Shown one piece after another: positions 15,038-23,111 of a DNA stretch of 64,000 bases. The stretch comes from Rohdeia mirabilis. Its GTDB lineage: Bacteria > Planctomycetota > UBA1135 > GCA-002686595. Under the pieces are notes generated by a model. The model did no database searches and was not told the DNA's origin. It was given only the letters and a program-made list of their open reading frames with translations. Both the position numbers and the translations under genes were made by a program. Numbering within the stretch: position 1 is the stretch's first letter; each line of letters opens with the position of its first letter. The stretch spans positions 4,836,001 through 4,900,000 of the forward strand of contig CP036290.1 in assembly GCA_007750655.1 (NCBI GenBank), read 5' to 3'.

Positions 15038-17846
15038 CCTGCTCGAGGAAGGCCAGCGCCTTCTCCACGCTCAAGAGCGGCTGTGGCGCCTGGCGAATGA
15101 CCTCCATCGTCACGGGGTCGACGATCACGAACGTCGGCTGAGTCAGAGTGCCCGTCATCTCGAGTTGGACGGCCTTCGTGGCGTCGTCGTCGGTGTGGTA
15201 GCGGGCTTCGACGTAGTTGGAGAGTGCAGCGGCGACCGCCGGCTGCGGGAACACGGAGAGTTCCACTTGGCGACACACCACTCATATGTGGCCGGTGAAG
15301 TTGATCAACAGTCCGCGTCCGAGTTCCTGCGCCTTCTGCGCCGCGGCCTCGAGGTCGTCGACGATCACGACAGGGCCGCTCTCCTTCAGGTCACCGAAGC
15401 TCGTCGCTCCATCGCCGCCCTGTGACAGGGCTCGCTTGATCGACTCCAACGTGCGCTCGATCTCGTCGATCTTCGGGTTGTTGACCACGCGGTTCGAGTA
15501 CGGCGGAGCGAGCGCGGTCATCGCGCCCCCCAACTGGTTGCCCATGGCGCCATAACCGAAGTACGCAGCCAGCACGGCGAACGCCGACGCCACCGCCATG
15601 CGCCCCGGCCCGATCTCGCCCGACTCGCCCTTCACCTTGATGAAGCCGAACAGGAACGCGGCCGTGATCAGGGCGAGCATGGCCCACATCCACAGGAACA
15701 GCTCACGGGGCAGGATCCCCCAGTTCCAGGCCAGATCGACGTTCGAGAAGAACTTGAGCGCAGCGGCGATCTCGACGAAGCCGAGGGCGATCTTCACCGT
15801 GTTCATCCAGGCGCCCGCCTTCGGCATGGTCGAGACGCGCCCGGGCACCAGACTCAGCAGCACGAACGGCGTCGCCAGCGTCAGACCGAAGACGAACATG
15901 CCCAGCAACACACGCGTACCGCCCTGTTGGGCCGCCGTGCCGAGGATCGAGCCGACGAACGGGCCCGTGCACGTGAACGACGTCACGACCAGCAGCGCGC
16001 CCATCATGAACAGGCCGCCGATGCCGCCCTTGCCCTGAGCCTTGCCGACCAGCCCCATCGCCCACTGGGGCGGGTTCAGGTTGATCGCTCCGAACAGCAC
16101 GAGCGCGAAGTAGAGGAACATCACCCCGATCGCGAGGTTGAAGCCGCCACTGACCGCGAACCGGATGATCGCCGAGCCCGCGTCCCCCTTCGCCAGCCCC
16201 AGAGCGTCGGCGAAGACGTCGAACAACAGAACGATCAGGCCGATGCTGGTGAACATCCCGACGATGCCGCCGCCGTAGACCAGCGCCAGCGGCCAGACGT
16301 GCCCGTTGCGCGCCTCGGCCTGCTTGGTGAAGTACGAGATCGTGATCGGGATCATCGGGTACGTGCACGGCATGACGAGCGCGAACAACCCGCCGCCGAT
16401 GGCGAGCAGGAGCAGCTGCAGCAGTCCGTCGCCCTCCTCGTCGCCCGTTCCGTCGCCACCCTCGGCGGGCTCGGCGGGCTCGACGACTCCCTTCTCGATC
16501 GCGGGCGCCGTCAATCCCAACTCGACGTAGGTCGCAGCTTCCCGCGTCGCCAGATCCAGCGGCCAGTTCGCGTACAGCGCGTCCCAGTCCGCGCCCGCGA
16601 AGAGCGCGTCGATCTCGGCGTCACCGGCTCCGTCGCCTTCGCTGGACAGGTCCTCGTGGTAGGTCACGCAGCCCTTCTCGTCGCACGTCTGACCTTCGAT
16701 CGTGATCGCGATGTCGTCGGGTCCCGGCGCGCGCGCGTCCTGCGCGACCGTCCCGGTGACGTAGGCCGCGAACGTGCCGTGGTGCGCCCAGACGAACGCG
16801 TCCGCGCCATCCGCACCAAGACCCTTCTGCGGCTCGGCCTCGGGCTCGGGGAACACCACGTCGTTCCAACGCACGGCGGCCGCCTCGAGCGTCACCACCG
16901 TCGGCTGTGCGATGCCCGGCCCGACGAAGGGGTGGTAGAGGTGCGAGCCCTCGTCGACCTCGAACACGAACACGCCGTGGATCTGGTCGCCGACGACGCG
17001 GTGGTAGAACTCGGCGTGGGCGTTGTTGCTCGAACCACCGAGACCACCGAAGTTGCTGCCGCCGGGCGTGAACGGCTTGGGCGCCTTCGCGGCCGGCGCC
17101 TCCTGCACGGCGGCGGGCGTCGGGGCTCCGTCACCGCGCGCCGCCGCGATGCCAGCGGCCAGCACCTCGTCCGGATCGGCGCCCGCGGTGTTCACCGCCC
17201 GCATCACCTCGGACTCGAGCGCCGCCAGCGGGTACGGCCAACCGGTGTACAGCCCCTCCCAGTCCGTGTCCGCGAAGAGCGCGTCGACCACCTCGTCGCC
17301 GGCTCCATCGCCCTCGCTCTCGTACCCGTCCTCCCAGGTCACGCAGCCGTTCACGTCGCAGACCTGGCCTTCGAGCTCGTAGGTCACGTCGCTCGCGTCC
17401 AGTGCTTCCGCTCCAGCCGCGTCGTCGAAGGTGCCCGTCGCCAGCACGTGGAACGTGCCGTGGTGCCCCCAGACGAAGGTGTCCGGCATGGCCTTCGACC
17501 CGAGACCCTTCTGCACCTCGACGTCGGGTACGGGGAAGACCGCGTCGCCGAACGTCACGCCGGGAGCGGTGAACGTCACCTGGGTCGGCAGCGCGAAGCC
17601 GGGTCCGGCCACCGGGTGGTAGACGTGGAAGCCGTCGTCCACGTCGACCTCGAGGATCACGCGCACCTCGCCGTCCACGACCCGGTGGAAGAGCTCGGTG
17701 CCGACCGGGACCTGGACGCTGGCGGTCCAGTGGGTCGGCTCGATCACGGCGCTCGGCTCGGACCCGAGGGCCAGGGCGGACGCGACGAAAGTGGCGAAGG
17801 CGGTCGCGGCGAGGGCCGGACGCGCCCACGTGGTCGAGGGGCTCAT
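15033..17846 (-). CDS. dsbD: DsbD-type thiol-disulfide reductase with in-frame TGA (probable selenoprotein)
   Basis: 937 residues if TGA at 15284-15282 (codon 855) is read through. Start ATG 17846 gives a signal peptide (MSPSTTWARPALAATAFATF). Two tandem DsbD N-terminal-like domains follow (about 35-190 and 215-370; compare FHVYHPVAGPGFALPTQVTF with SHLYHPFVGPGIAQPTVVTL, and GQVCDVNGCVTW with GQTCDEKGCVTY). Eight or so membrane helices (about 455-770) form the CcdA/DsbD core, with a Cys in VMPCTYPMIPI and another in SFTCTGPFVGS. The C-terminal thioredoxin domain reads INFTGHI-TGA-VVCRQVE where the family has FTG-x-x-C-x-x-C-R, so TGA sits exactly on the first redox cysteine. The frame stays open and conserved afterwards (FPQPAVAAALSNYVEAR, the cis-proline strand TQPTFVIVDP). 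It passes electrons from the cytosol to periplasmic disulfide partners. Without readthrough it would end at residue 854. Confidence 0.85.
15237..15284 (-). promoter_or_regulatory. Candidate selenocysteine UGA and SECIS-like hairpin
   Basis: Counting the U of UGA as +1 (15284), CGCC at +13 to +16 can pair with GGCG at +45 to +48, and GGAAC at +21 to +25 with GUUCC at +33 to +37. This leaves a 7-nt apical loop (UCUCCGU) about 25 nt after the UGA, in the range of bacterial SECIS elements. The internal loop is asymmetric, and the G often found at the start of the apical loop is absent. The hairpin is therefore suggestive only; the stronger evidence is where the UGA falls in the protein. Confidence 0.5.
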
Positions 17847-17962
17847 GCGAATCGGGGTGGGCGGACGGCGTGGCACGCGCGCGGGCGTGAACCCGTTACT
17901 GTAGCGCTGAGAGGTGGAGGGCCTACGAGTCGCGTCGCGCGTCCGTGGAAGCCCCGCTGCAA

Positions 17963-18646
17963 ATGACCAGAAGCACAGCGATCGGACTCCCCCTGGCGGC
18001 GCTCGTGGCCACGGCACTCGGCGCCTTCCTCGGTCCTCGGTCGGGCGCCGTCTATGCGCCCGGACCCGGTGACGTGACCCCTCCGGCCGCCCGTTCGCAA
18101 GAAGACCCGGGCGGAACACAGGATGGAGAGTCCGAGGATCCGACCGACGCCATCCGCGATCCGGTGCTGCGCGCCAAGGCCAAACGGGTCGCCGCGCTCT
18201 CCGCAGGCTTGCCGGGTGCCTGGCGCCTGACCGAGATGCGGCCCGCGCCGCCCGCCCAGCCGCCGGTGCGCGTGAGCGGAATCCTGGTGGTCACCGAGCA
18301 CGTGCTGTCGCTGATCGCCCACGGAGTCAGCGACGCGTCACTGACCGGCGAGACGCGCGAGTTGGTGCAAGCCGGCGCCCACTACTGGCGCATCGGGACG
18401 TTCGAGACGCTCGAGATGGCGGCCGTGATGGGTCACGACAACTTCGACGGCGACCTGGTCGCGGAGCCGCGCCTCGAGCCGCGCGAGTACGAGATCTCGC
18501 TGATGGCGAATCGGCTGACGCTGAGCCGCCGCGACGGAGCGCGCCTCGTGTTCGAGCGCTTCGACGTGAACAGCTTCCCGCCCGAGGCCGCGCGCTTCGT
18601 CGACGCCCTGCGTTCGGGGCGCGACCCGGCCGACCTGCGGCGCTGA
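17963..18646 (+). CDS. Secreted or anchored protein, lipocalin-like
   Basis: 227 residues from the ATG at 17963 (MTRSTAIGLPLAALVATALG), a hydrophobic N-terminal signal or anchor. After a Pro/Glu/Asp-rich linker to about residue 65, the core (GAWRLTEM, SGILVVTEHVLSLIAHGV, EPREYEISLMANRLTLSRRD, ARLVFERF) has the length and strand pattern of a small lipocalin-like barrel of the kind that follows G-x-W. There are no catalytic motifs. It is divergent from dsbD, 116 bp away. Function unknown. Confidence 0.6.
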   Translation: MTRSTAIGLPLAALVATALGAFLGPRSGAVYAPGPGDVTPPAARSQEDPGGTQDGESEDPTDAIRDPVLRAKAKRVAALSAGLPGAWRLTEMRPAPPAQPPVRVSGILVVTEHVLSLIAHGVSDASLTGETRELVQAGAHYWRIGTFETLEMAAVMGHDNFDGDLVAEPRLEPREYEISLMANRLTLSRRDGARLVFERFDVNSFPPEAARFVDALRSGRDPADLRR

Positions 18647-18950
18647 GGCGCGAGAGCGAGCGGCCGCACGACCTACGGGCGTCACTCGCTATGCGCCGGT
18701 CCGAGCACGTCGCGCACCGATGTCGCGCGCGCGTCACGGGGCCGAGCGCGGCGGAGCGGAACGCACGGCCCGCGCGGCGCGGCGTGGTTCGAAGCTGCGG
18801 TGCGTGGCGACGGCCTTCGGAAGGCACGGCTCGAGTCGCGGCGCTCGATCCGCACGGCACCGATCCCTCCGCACCGGTCGTTCCGCACCGATCGCTCGGG
18901 CCCTCGCGACCGACACCGTTCGGACCGTGCCGCGCCGACGCGCGCGACCG
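18647..18950. other. Intergenic region between converging genes
   Basis: 304 bp with no coding pattern that I can support. It is very GC-rich with many CG-rich short repeats (variants of CCGATCGCTCGG and CCGCACCG), but no clear hairpin or palindromic element. Open frames across it on both strands are of the composition expected by chance. Confidence 0.4.
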
Positions 18951-20924
18951 TCAGGAGCGCGCGTCGCCGGACACGCTGCGATCGCGCTCGGCGAAGGCCG
19001 CCAGCACGCGCGCCAGTTCGGGCGCGGCCGGGCAGGCGTGTACGCTGGCGGACAGCGCGGCCGACAGACCGGTGCCGCGGTCGAGCTCGCTGTTCACGCG
19101 CTCGATCAGTCGCCAACCGTCGGATCCCGCGGGCCCCTTGACGAGCACCACTTCGAGTTCGCGGTCGCCGTCCTCGTCGTAGACCACGTCGAGGCTGAAG
19201 CGCCCGCGTTCCGTCTCCGCCACGAGCCGCAGCGCCGGAGCGATCGTGTACGCGGGAGACTCGCGCACCACGTCCGACCGCGTTCCCCAGCTCGCCGGCG
19301 AATCGGGCTCGCCGGCCGCGTGGGACGTCGAGCTGCGCCCCCAGGAGAACGCGTTCCCATGGTCGTCGGCGCGCGGAGCGACTCCGGAGTCCGACGTGCC
19401 CCAGGCGTCCTGGCGGTGGCTGCTCGGTCCGTCGTGGTCCCGTGAGCTGCCGTTCGAGCCCCTTCCTTCCTGCACGCTTCCGAACTCGCCATATCCAGGA
19501 TCGCCGTACCCGTGCAGCCCCTCGCCGCGATCGGCGCGGAAGCGAGCCGGTTCGAGCTCGTCCGGTGTGCGTCGTTCGAAAGCCGCGGCGCGCGGCTCGA
19601 TGCAGCGCACGCACTGCAGGTCGCGCTCGTCGGCCACGCGCTGGAAGATGCGCGCGTCGTGGTTGGGTCCGACGGTCAACTCGATCTCGACGACGCCCTC
19701 GAACGCCCGTTGGCACTCGAGCTGGACGCGCAGCTGGTCGGTCAGCGCGGGGGGCACGTCGACGTCGGACGCGACGAGGCCTTCGCCGAGTCCACTCGCG
19801 ACGAGCAGTCCGCCGCTCGACCACGAGCTGGTGCACAGACCGTGGCGACGCGGCAGGCCCTTGCGCGCCCACAGCGTCTCGCCGAAGCGCGGGAACACGC
19901 CGCGTTCGTTGCCGAGTTCGACGCTGGCGCGGTGCGCGTGGTCGTCGATGCACAGGGCGAGTCGACGCGCCTGGAGCGCCGCCGCTTCGCTGCCCGGGTC
20001 GATGCCGAGGCGTTCGAGCGCGAGCCCGAGCCCGCCCATCCCGATGCCGATGCGACGCCAGGCGAGGTCGACGTCGGGTGCGCGACCGGAGCCACCGTGC
20101 ACGTCGAGCAGTCCGTCGAACAGACGCACGGCGCGCAGGACGGCGGCGCGCAGCTCGACCCAGTCGACGGCGCCACCGGGGCGACCGCCGGCGCGCGGAC
20201 CGAACGCCGAGCGCGGCCCGGGCACGACGAAAGCCGCCAGGTTGATCCAGCCGTGCACGAACGGCGGGCCGTCGACACCGACGGCGGCGGCGCGCAGGGC
20301 CGGGTGGATCCAGCGCGCGCGGTCGGTGACGACGATGCCGGACGAGCGCGGGCCCGCCGGACGTGCCAAGAGTTCGGCGAGACCGTCGGCGCCGACCGGT
20401 CGGAGCTGGCTCGGACCGCCGCCGTGGAGCGCGGCCGTGGCCCAGGGCGCGTGCCCGTCGAACGCGGACGACGCGGCGCGCACGACGACGTGCCCCGGCA
20501 GGACGACGCGGCCGAGGGCCAGGTCGTCGAACCAGCTGCGTGCTGCGCTCGAGCGATCGACCTCGTGGATGGACGCGTCCCAGACGGTGCGCCACAGGAC
20601 GTCGGCCACGTCGTCGCCCAACGGGTGCTGGGCGGACGAGCGACTCGAACGAGTTGCGGACTCGCCCGTGCGGTGCGCGGCGTTCTCGGACGTCCCCCAG
20701 GCTCCGGTCGTGACCTGCGCGTCGCCCCACGCCGTTCGGGTCTCGTGCGCGTCGGAGCGGTGCACGTTCCCCGACGTGTCACCCCCCGACGCCTCACGCC
20801 CGAGCGTGTGGCCGTTCCGCCGTCCGTTCGAAGCCCCGTTGGCCGAGAGCGCGAAGCGCGCCCATCCTTCGAGGTCGATGGCTCGTCCAGCGGTCGGTAG
20901 TTCGGGCGCGTGAACGGGATCCAT
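18951..20924 (-). CDS. Ribonucleotide-reductase-like protein lacking catalytic motifs
   Basis: 657 residues. Several stretches match the order seen in class II/I reductase large subunits. WFDDLALGRVVLPGHVVVR resembles the family's ...GRFLPGGRI. WINLAAFV...VDWVELRAAVLRAVRLFDGLLDVH resembles INLAKFV...RLAVRFLDNVIDVN. RRIGIGMGGLGLALERLGID resembles the conserved RRIGLGVMGLADLL-LGI, followed by AHRASVELGNERGVFPRF. LRVQLECQRAFEGVVEIEL resembles HVRMQAAFQKHVDNAVSKT. A late beta segment resembles the C-terminal domain of B12-dependent enzymes. The active-site motifs (NPCGE, CNLGS, NCFV) are absent and about 200 residues of barrel are missing, so it should not reduce nucleotides. Two disordered inserts (about 28-100 and 460-545) carry repeated W-G motifs. 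The family assignment is my reading by eye; function unknown. Confidence 0.5.
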   Translation of the reverse strand: MDPVHAPELPTAGRAIDLEGWARFALSANGASNGRRNGHTLGREASGGDTSGNVHRSDAHETRTAWGDAQVTTGAWGTSENAAHRTGESATRSSRSSAQHPLGDDVADVLWRTVWDASIHEVDRSSAARSWFDDLALGRVVLPGHVVVRAASSAFDGHAPWATAALHGGGPSQLRPVGADGLAELLARPAGPRSSGIVVTDRARWIHPALRAAAVGVDGPPFVHGWINLAAFVVPGPRSAFGPRAGGRPGGAVDWVELRAAVLRAVRLFDGLLDVHGGSGRAPDVDLAWRRIGIGMGGLGLALERLGIDPGSEAAALQARRLALCIDDHAHRASVELGNERGVFPRFGETLWARKGLPRRHGLCTSSWSSGGLLVASGLGEGLVASDVDVPPALTDQLRVQLECQRAFEGVVEIELTVGPNHDARIFQRVADERDLQCVRCIEPRAAAFERRTPDELEPARFRADRGEGLHGYGDPGYGEFGSVQEGRGSNGSSRDHDGPSSHRQDAWGTSDSGVAPRADDHGNAFSWGRSSTSHAAGEPDSPASWGTRSDVVRESPAYTIAPALRLVAETERGRFSLDVVYDEDGDRELEVVLVKGPAGSDGWRLIERVNSELDRGTGLSAALSASVHACPAAPELARVLAAFAERDRSVSGDARS

Positions 20925-21042
20925 CGGTCGGCACAGTGTGCACCGAACATGGCCATCCCACCAGAGGCACGGCGCACAACTCGATGACTGACTTTCTGCG
21001 CCGCGCGTGCTTGCGCTTCACGTGTGCCGTCGACGCGTTTCG

Positions 21043-21831
21043 TCAGACGTCGGCGCGCACCCGACGTGCGAGCGCGTGCACCGACGGCACGACGCTGCGC
21101 ACGTCGTCGCGGTAGCGCAGGTACGTCGTTCCGTGCGCGCGCACGAGCTCGCGTTCCTCGATCGCCACACCGACGACGATGTAGAGCGTGAACAGCCCCG
21201 CGAGCGCCAGCGTGTCGGCGCGCATGTGCGGCGTCGCCCACAGACCGACCAGCACCCCCGTCATGATCGGGTGACGGTCGAAGCGGTACATGAGGCGCCG
21301 ACGGAAGACCGGCTCGGCGGGCGAACGGCCGTTCAGCGCGCGCCAGGGCTGCGTGAGGCCGAAGAGGTGGAAGTGATCGACCGCGAAGGTGGCGGCGAGC
21401 AGGTAGGTCCAACCGGCCCCCTGGAGCACGAAAAGGGCAGTTCGCGCCCAGCTGGCATCAAGCTGCCACACCGTTGCCCCCATCGGCTGCCAGCCCCACA
21501 GGATCAGCAGCAGCAGCGCGCCGGACAGGGCCACGAAGATCGAGCGCTCGAGGGCCGCGGGGACGACGCCGGTCCACCACTGCTTGAAGCCGGGGCGGGC
21601 CATGATCGTGTGCTGGATGCCGAACAGGGCCAGGAGGCCGGCGTCGAGCAGCAGGCCACCCGTCACCGTCGAGGCGACGTTGGGCGACCATTGGAAGGAA
21701 TACAGACCGAAGCTGGTGACGATCAGAGCGACGAGGCCGGTGACGCCGAGCCCGTAGGCGCAGACCGCGAGGCACAGGTGGAGGGCCGGGGCGAAGGACC
21801 GGGTGCGGACGGGGTGGTGCGTGGTCGTCAT
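21043..21831 (-). CDS. mddA: MddA/NnrU-like integral membrane methyltransferase
   Basis: 262 residues with five or six membrane helices. The segment LFGIQHTIMARPGFKQWW then VPAALERSIFVALSGALLLL matches methanethiol S-methyltransferase and the related NnrU family. The C-terminal part YRFDRHPIMTGVLVGLWATP and EERELVRAHGTTYLRYRDDV is the isoprenylcysteine-methyltransferase-like AdoMet site (R-HP and E-E-L-HG-Y--Y). MddA would convert methanethiol to dimethyl sulfide, but NnrU-type proteins share the fold, so the substrate is inferred. The ATG at 21831 (MTTTHHPV) leaves 8 bp to the divergent small gene. Confidence 0.7.
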   Translation of the reverse strand: MTTTHHPVRTRSFAPALHLCLAVCAYGLGVTGLVALIVTSFGLYSFQWSPNVASTVTGGLLLDAGLLALFGIQHTIMARPGFKQWWTGVVPAALERSIFVALSGALLLLILWGWQPMGATVWQLDASWARTALFVLQGAGWTYLLAATFAVDHFHLFGLTQPWRALNGRSPAEPVFRRRLMYRFDRHPIMTGVLVGLWATPHMRADTLALAGLFTLYIVVGVAIEERELVRAHGTTYLRYRDDVRSVVPSVHALARRVRADV

Positions 21832-21839
21832 GGCGATCG

Positions 21840-22178
21840 GTGGAAGGGGTCGGTGCGCTGGTCTTCGGCGAAGGGTCCGGCCTGCACCTCAGCAGCACCC
21901 AGGGACTCGCGCGTTCGCTCTACGCCCAGCGCGCGAAGCTCGACGAGGCGCTGACGCTGTTCGAGGACGCGCTCGAGCGCACGCGTGCCGGTGGTGGGGC
22001 GCCGCGCGAGGTCGGCGCGCTCGAAACACGCCTCTTGCTCGTGCGTCTGGCGCGCGGCGACGACGGCGCGCGGGAGGCCCTGCTCCAGCTGCGGCCGAGG
22101 CTGCTCGACGACGACTTCGAGGATCTCACGCGCGCGGTCGACGAGGCGCTCGAGGCCGCGCACGGGTCGCAGCGCTGA
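21840..22178 (+). CDS. Short TPR-like protein or gene remnant
   Basis: 112 residues from a GTG at 21840. The sequence looks helical and repeat-like (RSLYAQRAKLDEALTLFEDA, then VGALETRLLLVRLARGDDG, then REALLQLRPRLLDDDFED) and resembles the C-terminal helices of a tetratricopeptide protein. The codon pattern suits real coding. The start is only 8 bp from the divergent mddA start, leaving no room for a promoter. It may be the tail of a longer gene whose front was lost. Moderate to low confidence. Confidence 0.4.
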   Translation: MEGVGALVFGEGSGLHLSSTQGLARSLYAQRAKLDEALTLFEDALERTRAGGGAPREVGALETRLLLVRLARGDDGAREALLQLRPRLLDDDFEDLTRAVDEALEAAHGSQR

Positions 22179-22336
22179 CGTCGCGGGAGCGTGGGGCGCC
22201 TCCTGGAGCCATCCCGAGCGGACGCGACGTGCCGGCCTCGTAACCCCGCGGCCCCCGCCCGGTACCCTCGACATGGCCGAGCACCTGCCGCGCGGCCTCG
22301 ACTCGCTCGTCCACCGAACCAGGCCCAGACGTCGCC

Positions 22337-22912
22337 ATGCACACCAAGATCTCCGTCGCCTGCTTCCTCGCCGCCCTCGCCGCCAGCTGCTCTTCGACGC
22401 CGAAGGAGTCCGTGTACCTGCGCGCGGCCGAAACGCGCCCGATCTCCGGCAACGAAGTGCGCGGCCAGCTGCTGGGCGCCGACGGCCAGCCCCTGAAGGG
22501 CCGCGTGCGCGCCGTGACCGAGACCGGTTCCACCTCGGTCGGCACGCTGCGCGACGGCACGTTCGTGCTCCCACTGATCAGCTGGCCGGTCACCCTCGTG
22601 GCCGCTACCGACGCGGGCGAGATCGTGTGCTTCGCCGAGTTCGGCCCGAGCGACGAGGCGCGGCCCATCGCGCTCTCGGAACCCGGTGCGTGGCTCGATC
22701 TCGAGAACACGGGTTCGACGACGACGCGCGTCTCGGTGCGCTATCGCGACGTGCCGGTCGTCGGTATGACGCTGCGCCCCGGTCGACCCGAACGGGTCTG
22801 CGTGCCCGCCGGCGACCTGGTCGTGACGTTCCAGCACGACGACCGCCGCCGCGCGGTGCACGTCGACGTGGGCGCGACCGAGCGTCTCGTCACCACGCCC
22901 GGGTCGAAGTAG
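22337..22912 (+). CDS. Lipoprotein with carboxypeptidase-regulatory-like fold
   Basis: 191 residues. The signal peptide ends in a lipobox (FLAALAASCSS, cysteine at about residue 18). The mature part includes EVRGQLLGADGQPLKGRVRA, TSVGTLRDGTFVLPLISWPV and TLVAATDAGEIVCFAEFG, the pattern of a seven-stranded carboxypeptidase-regulatory or B-type domain. It continues with a beta-rich end (VGMTLRPGRPERVCVPAGDL). It is probably attached to a membrane on the periplasmic side and binds carbohydrate or protein. Function unknown. Convergent with murJ. Confidence 0.65.
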   Translation: MHTKISVACFLAALAASCSSTPKESVYLRAAETRPISGNEVRGQLLGADGQPLKGRVRAVTETGSTSVGTLRDGTFVLPLISWPVTLVAATDAGEIVCFAEFGPSDEARPIALSEPGAWLDLENTGSTTTRVSVRYRDVPVVGMTLRPGRPERVCVPAGDLVVTFQHDDRRRAVHVDVGATERLVTTPGSK

Positions 22913-23111
22913 CGCTCCGCCGCGCGCGGTCGCTACGACCGGTAGTGACCGCCCGCGGTCCGATCGCGATCAGCAACACGCCGAACGGGAACCACCGCCG
23001 TCGGTGCGGCCACCAGGCGGTCTCGCCACCGATGCCCATGGTCGCCTACGCCACGTCGTCGAGGTCGATCGCCATCGGGCAGGAGATCGCGGATCGAGCG
23101 GGTCCGCGCGA

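Noticed and set aside
12550..15040. Many short frames over the palindromes translate to similar peptides (RYGVRHA-, MPDAVPI- types)
   Set aside because: They come only from the repeated hairpin read in different phases; none has a start with coding support. They were used only to locate the elements.
15033..15281. Separate small thioredoxin gene starting at GTG 15281
   Set aside because: It would start in the middle of the thioredoxin active site with no room for the first strand; it is the same frame as the long gene, interrupted by one TGA.
18720..18950. Short minus- and plus-strand frames in the 18.7-18.95 kb gap
   Set aside because: They are Arg/Ala/Pro-rich with no start context and no recognisable domain.
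22895..23039. Possible small membrane peptide on the minus strand (MGIGGETAWWPHRRRW...)
   Set aside because: Has a start and one hydrophobic stretch but overlaps the end of the lipoprotein gene, has no supporting context and no recognised family.
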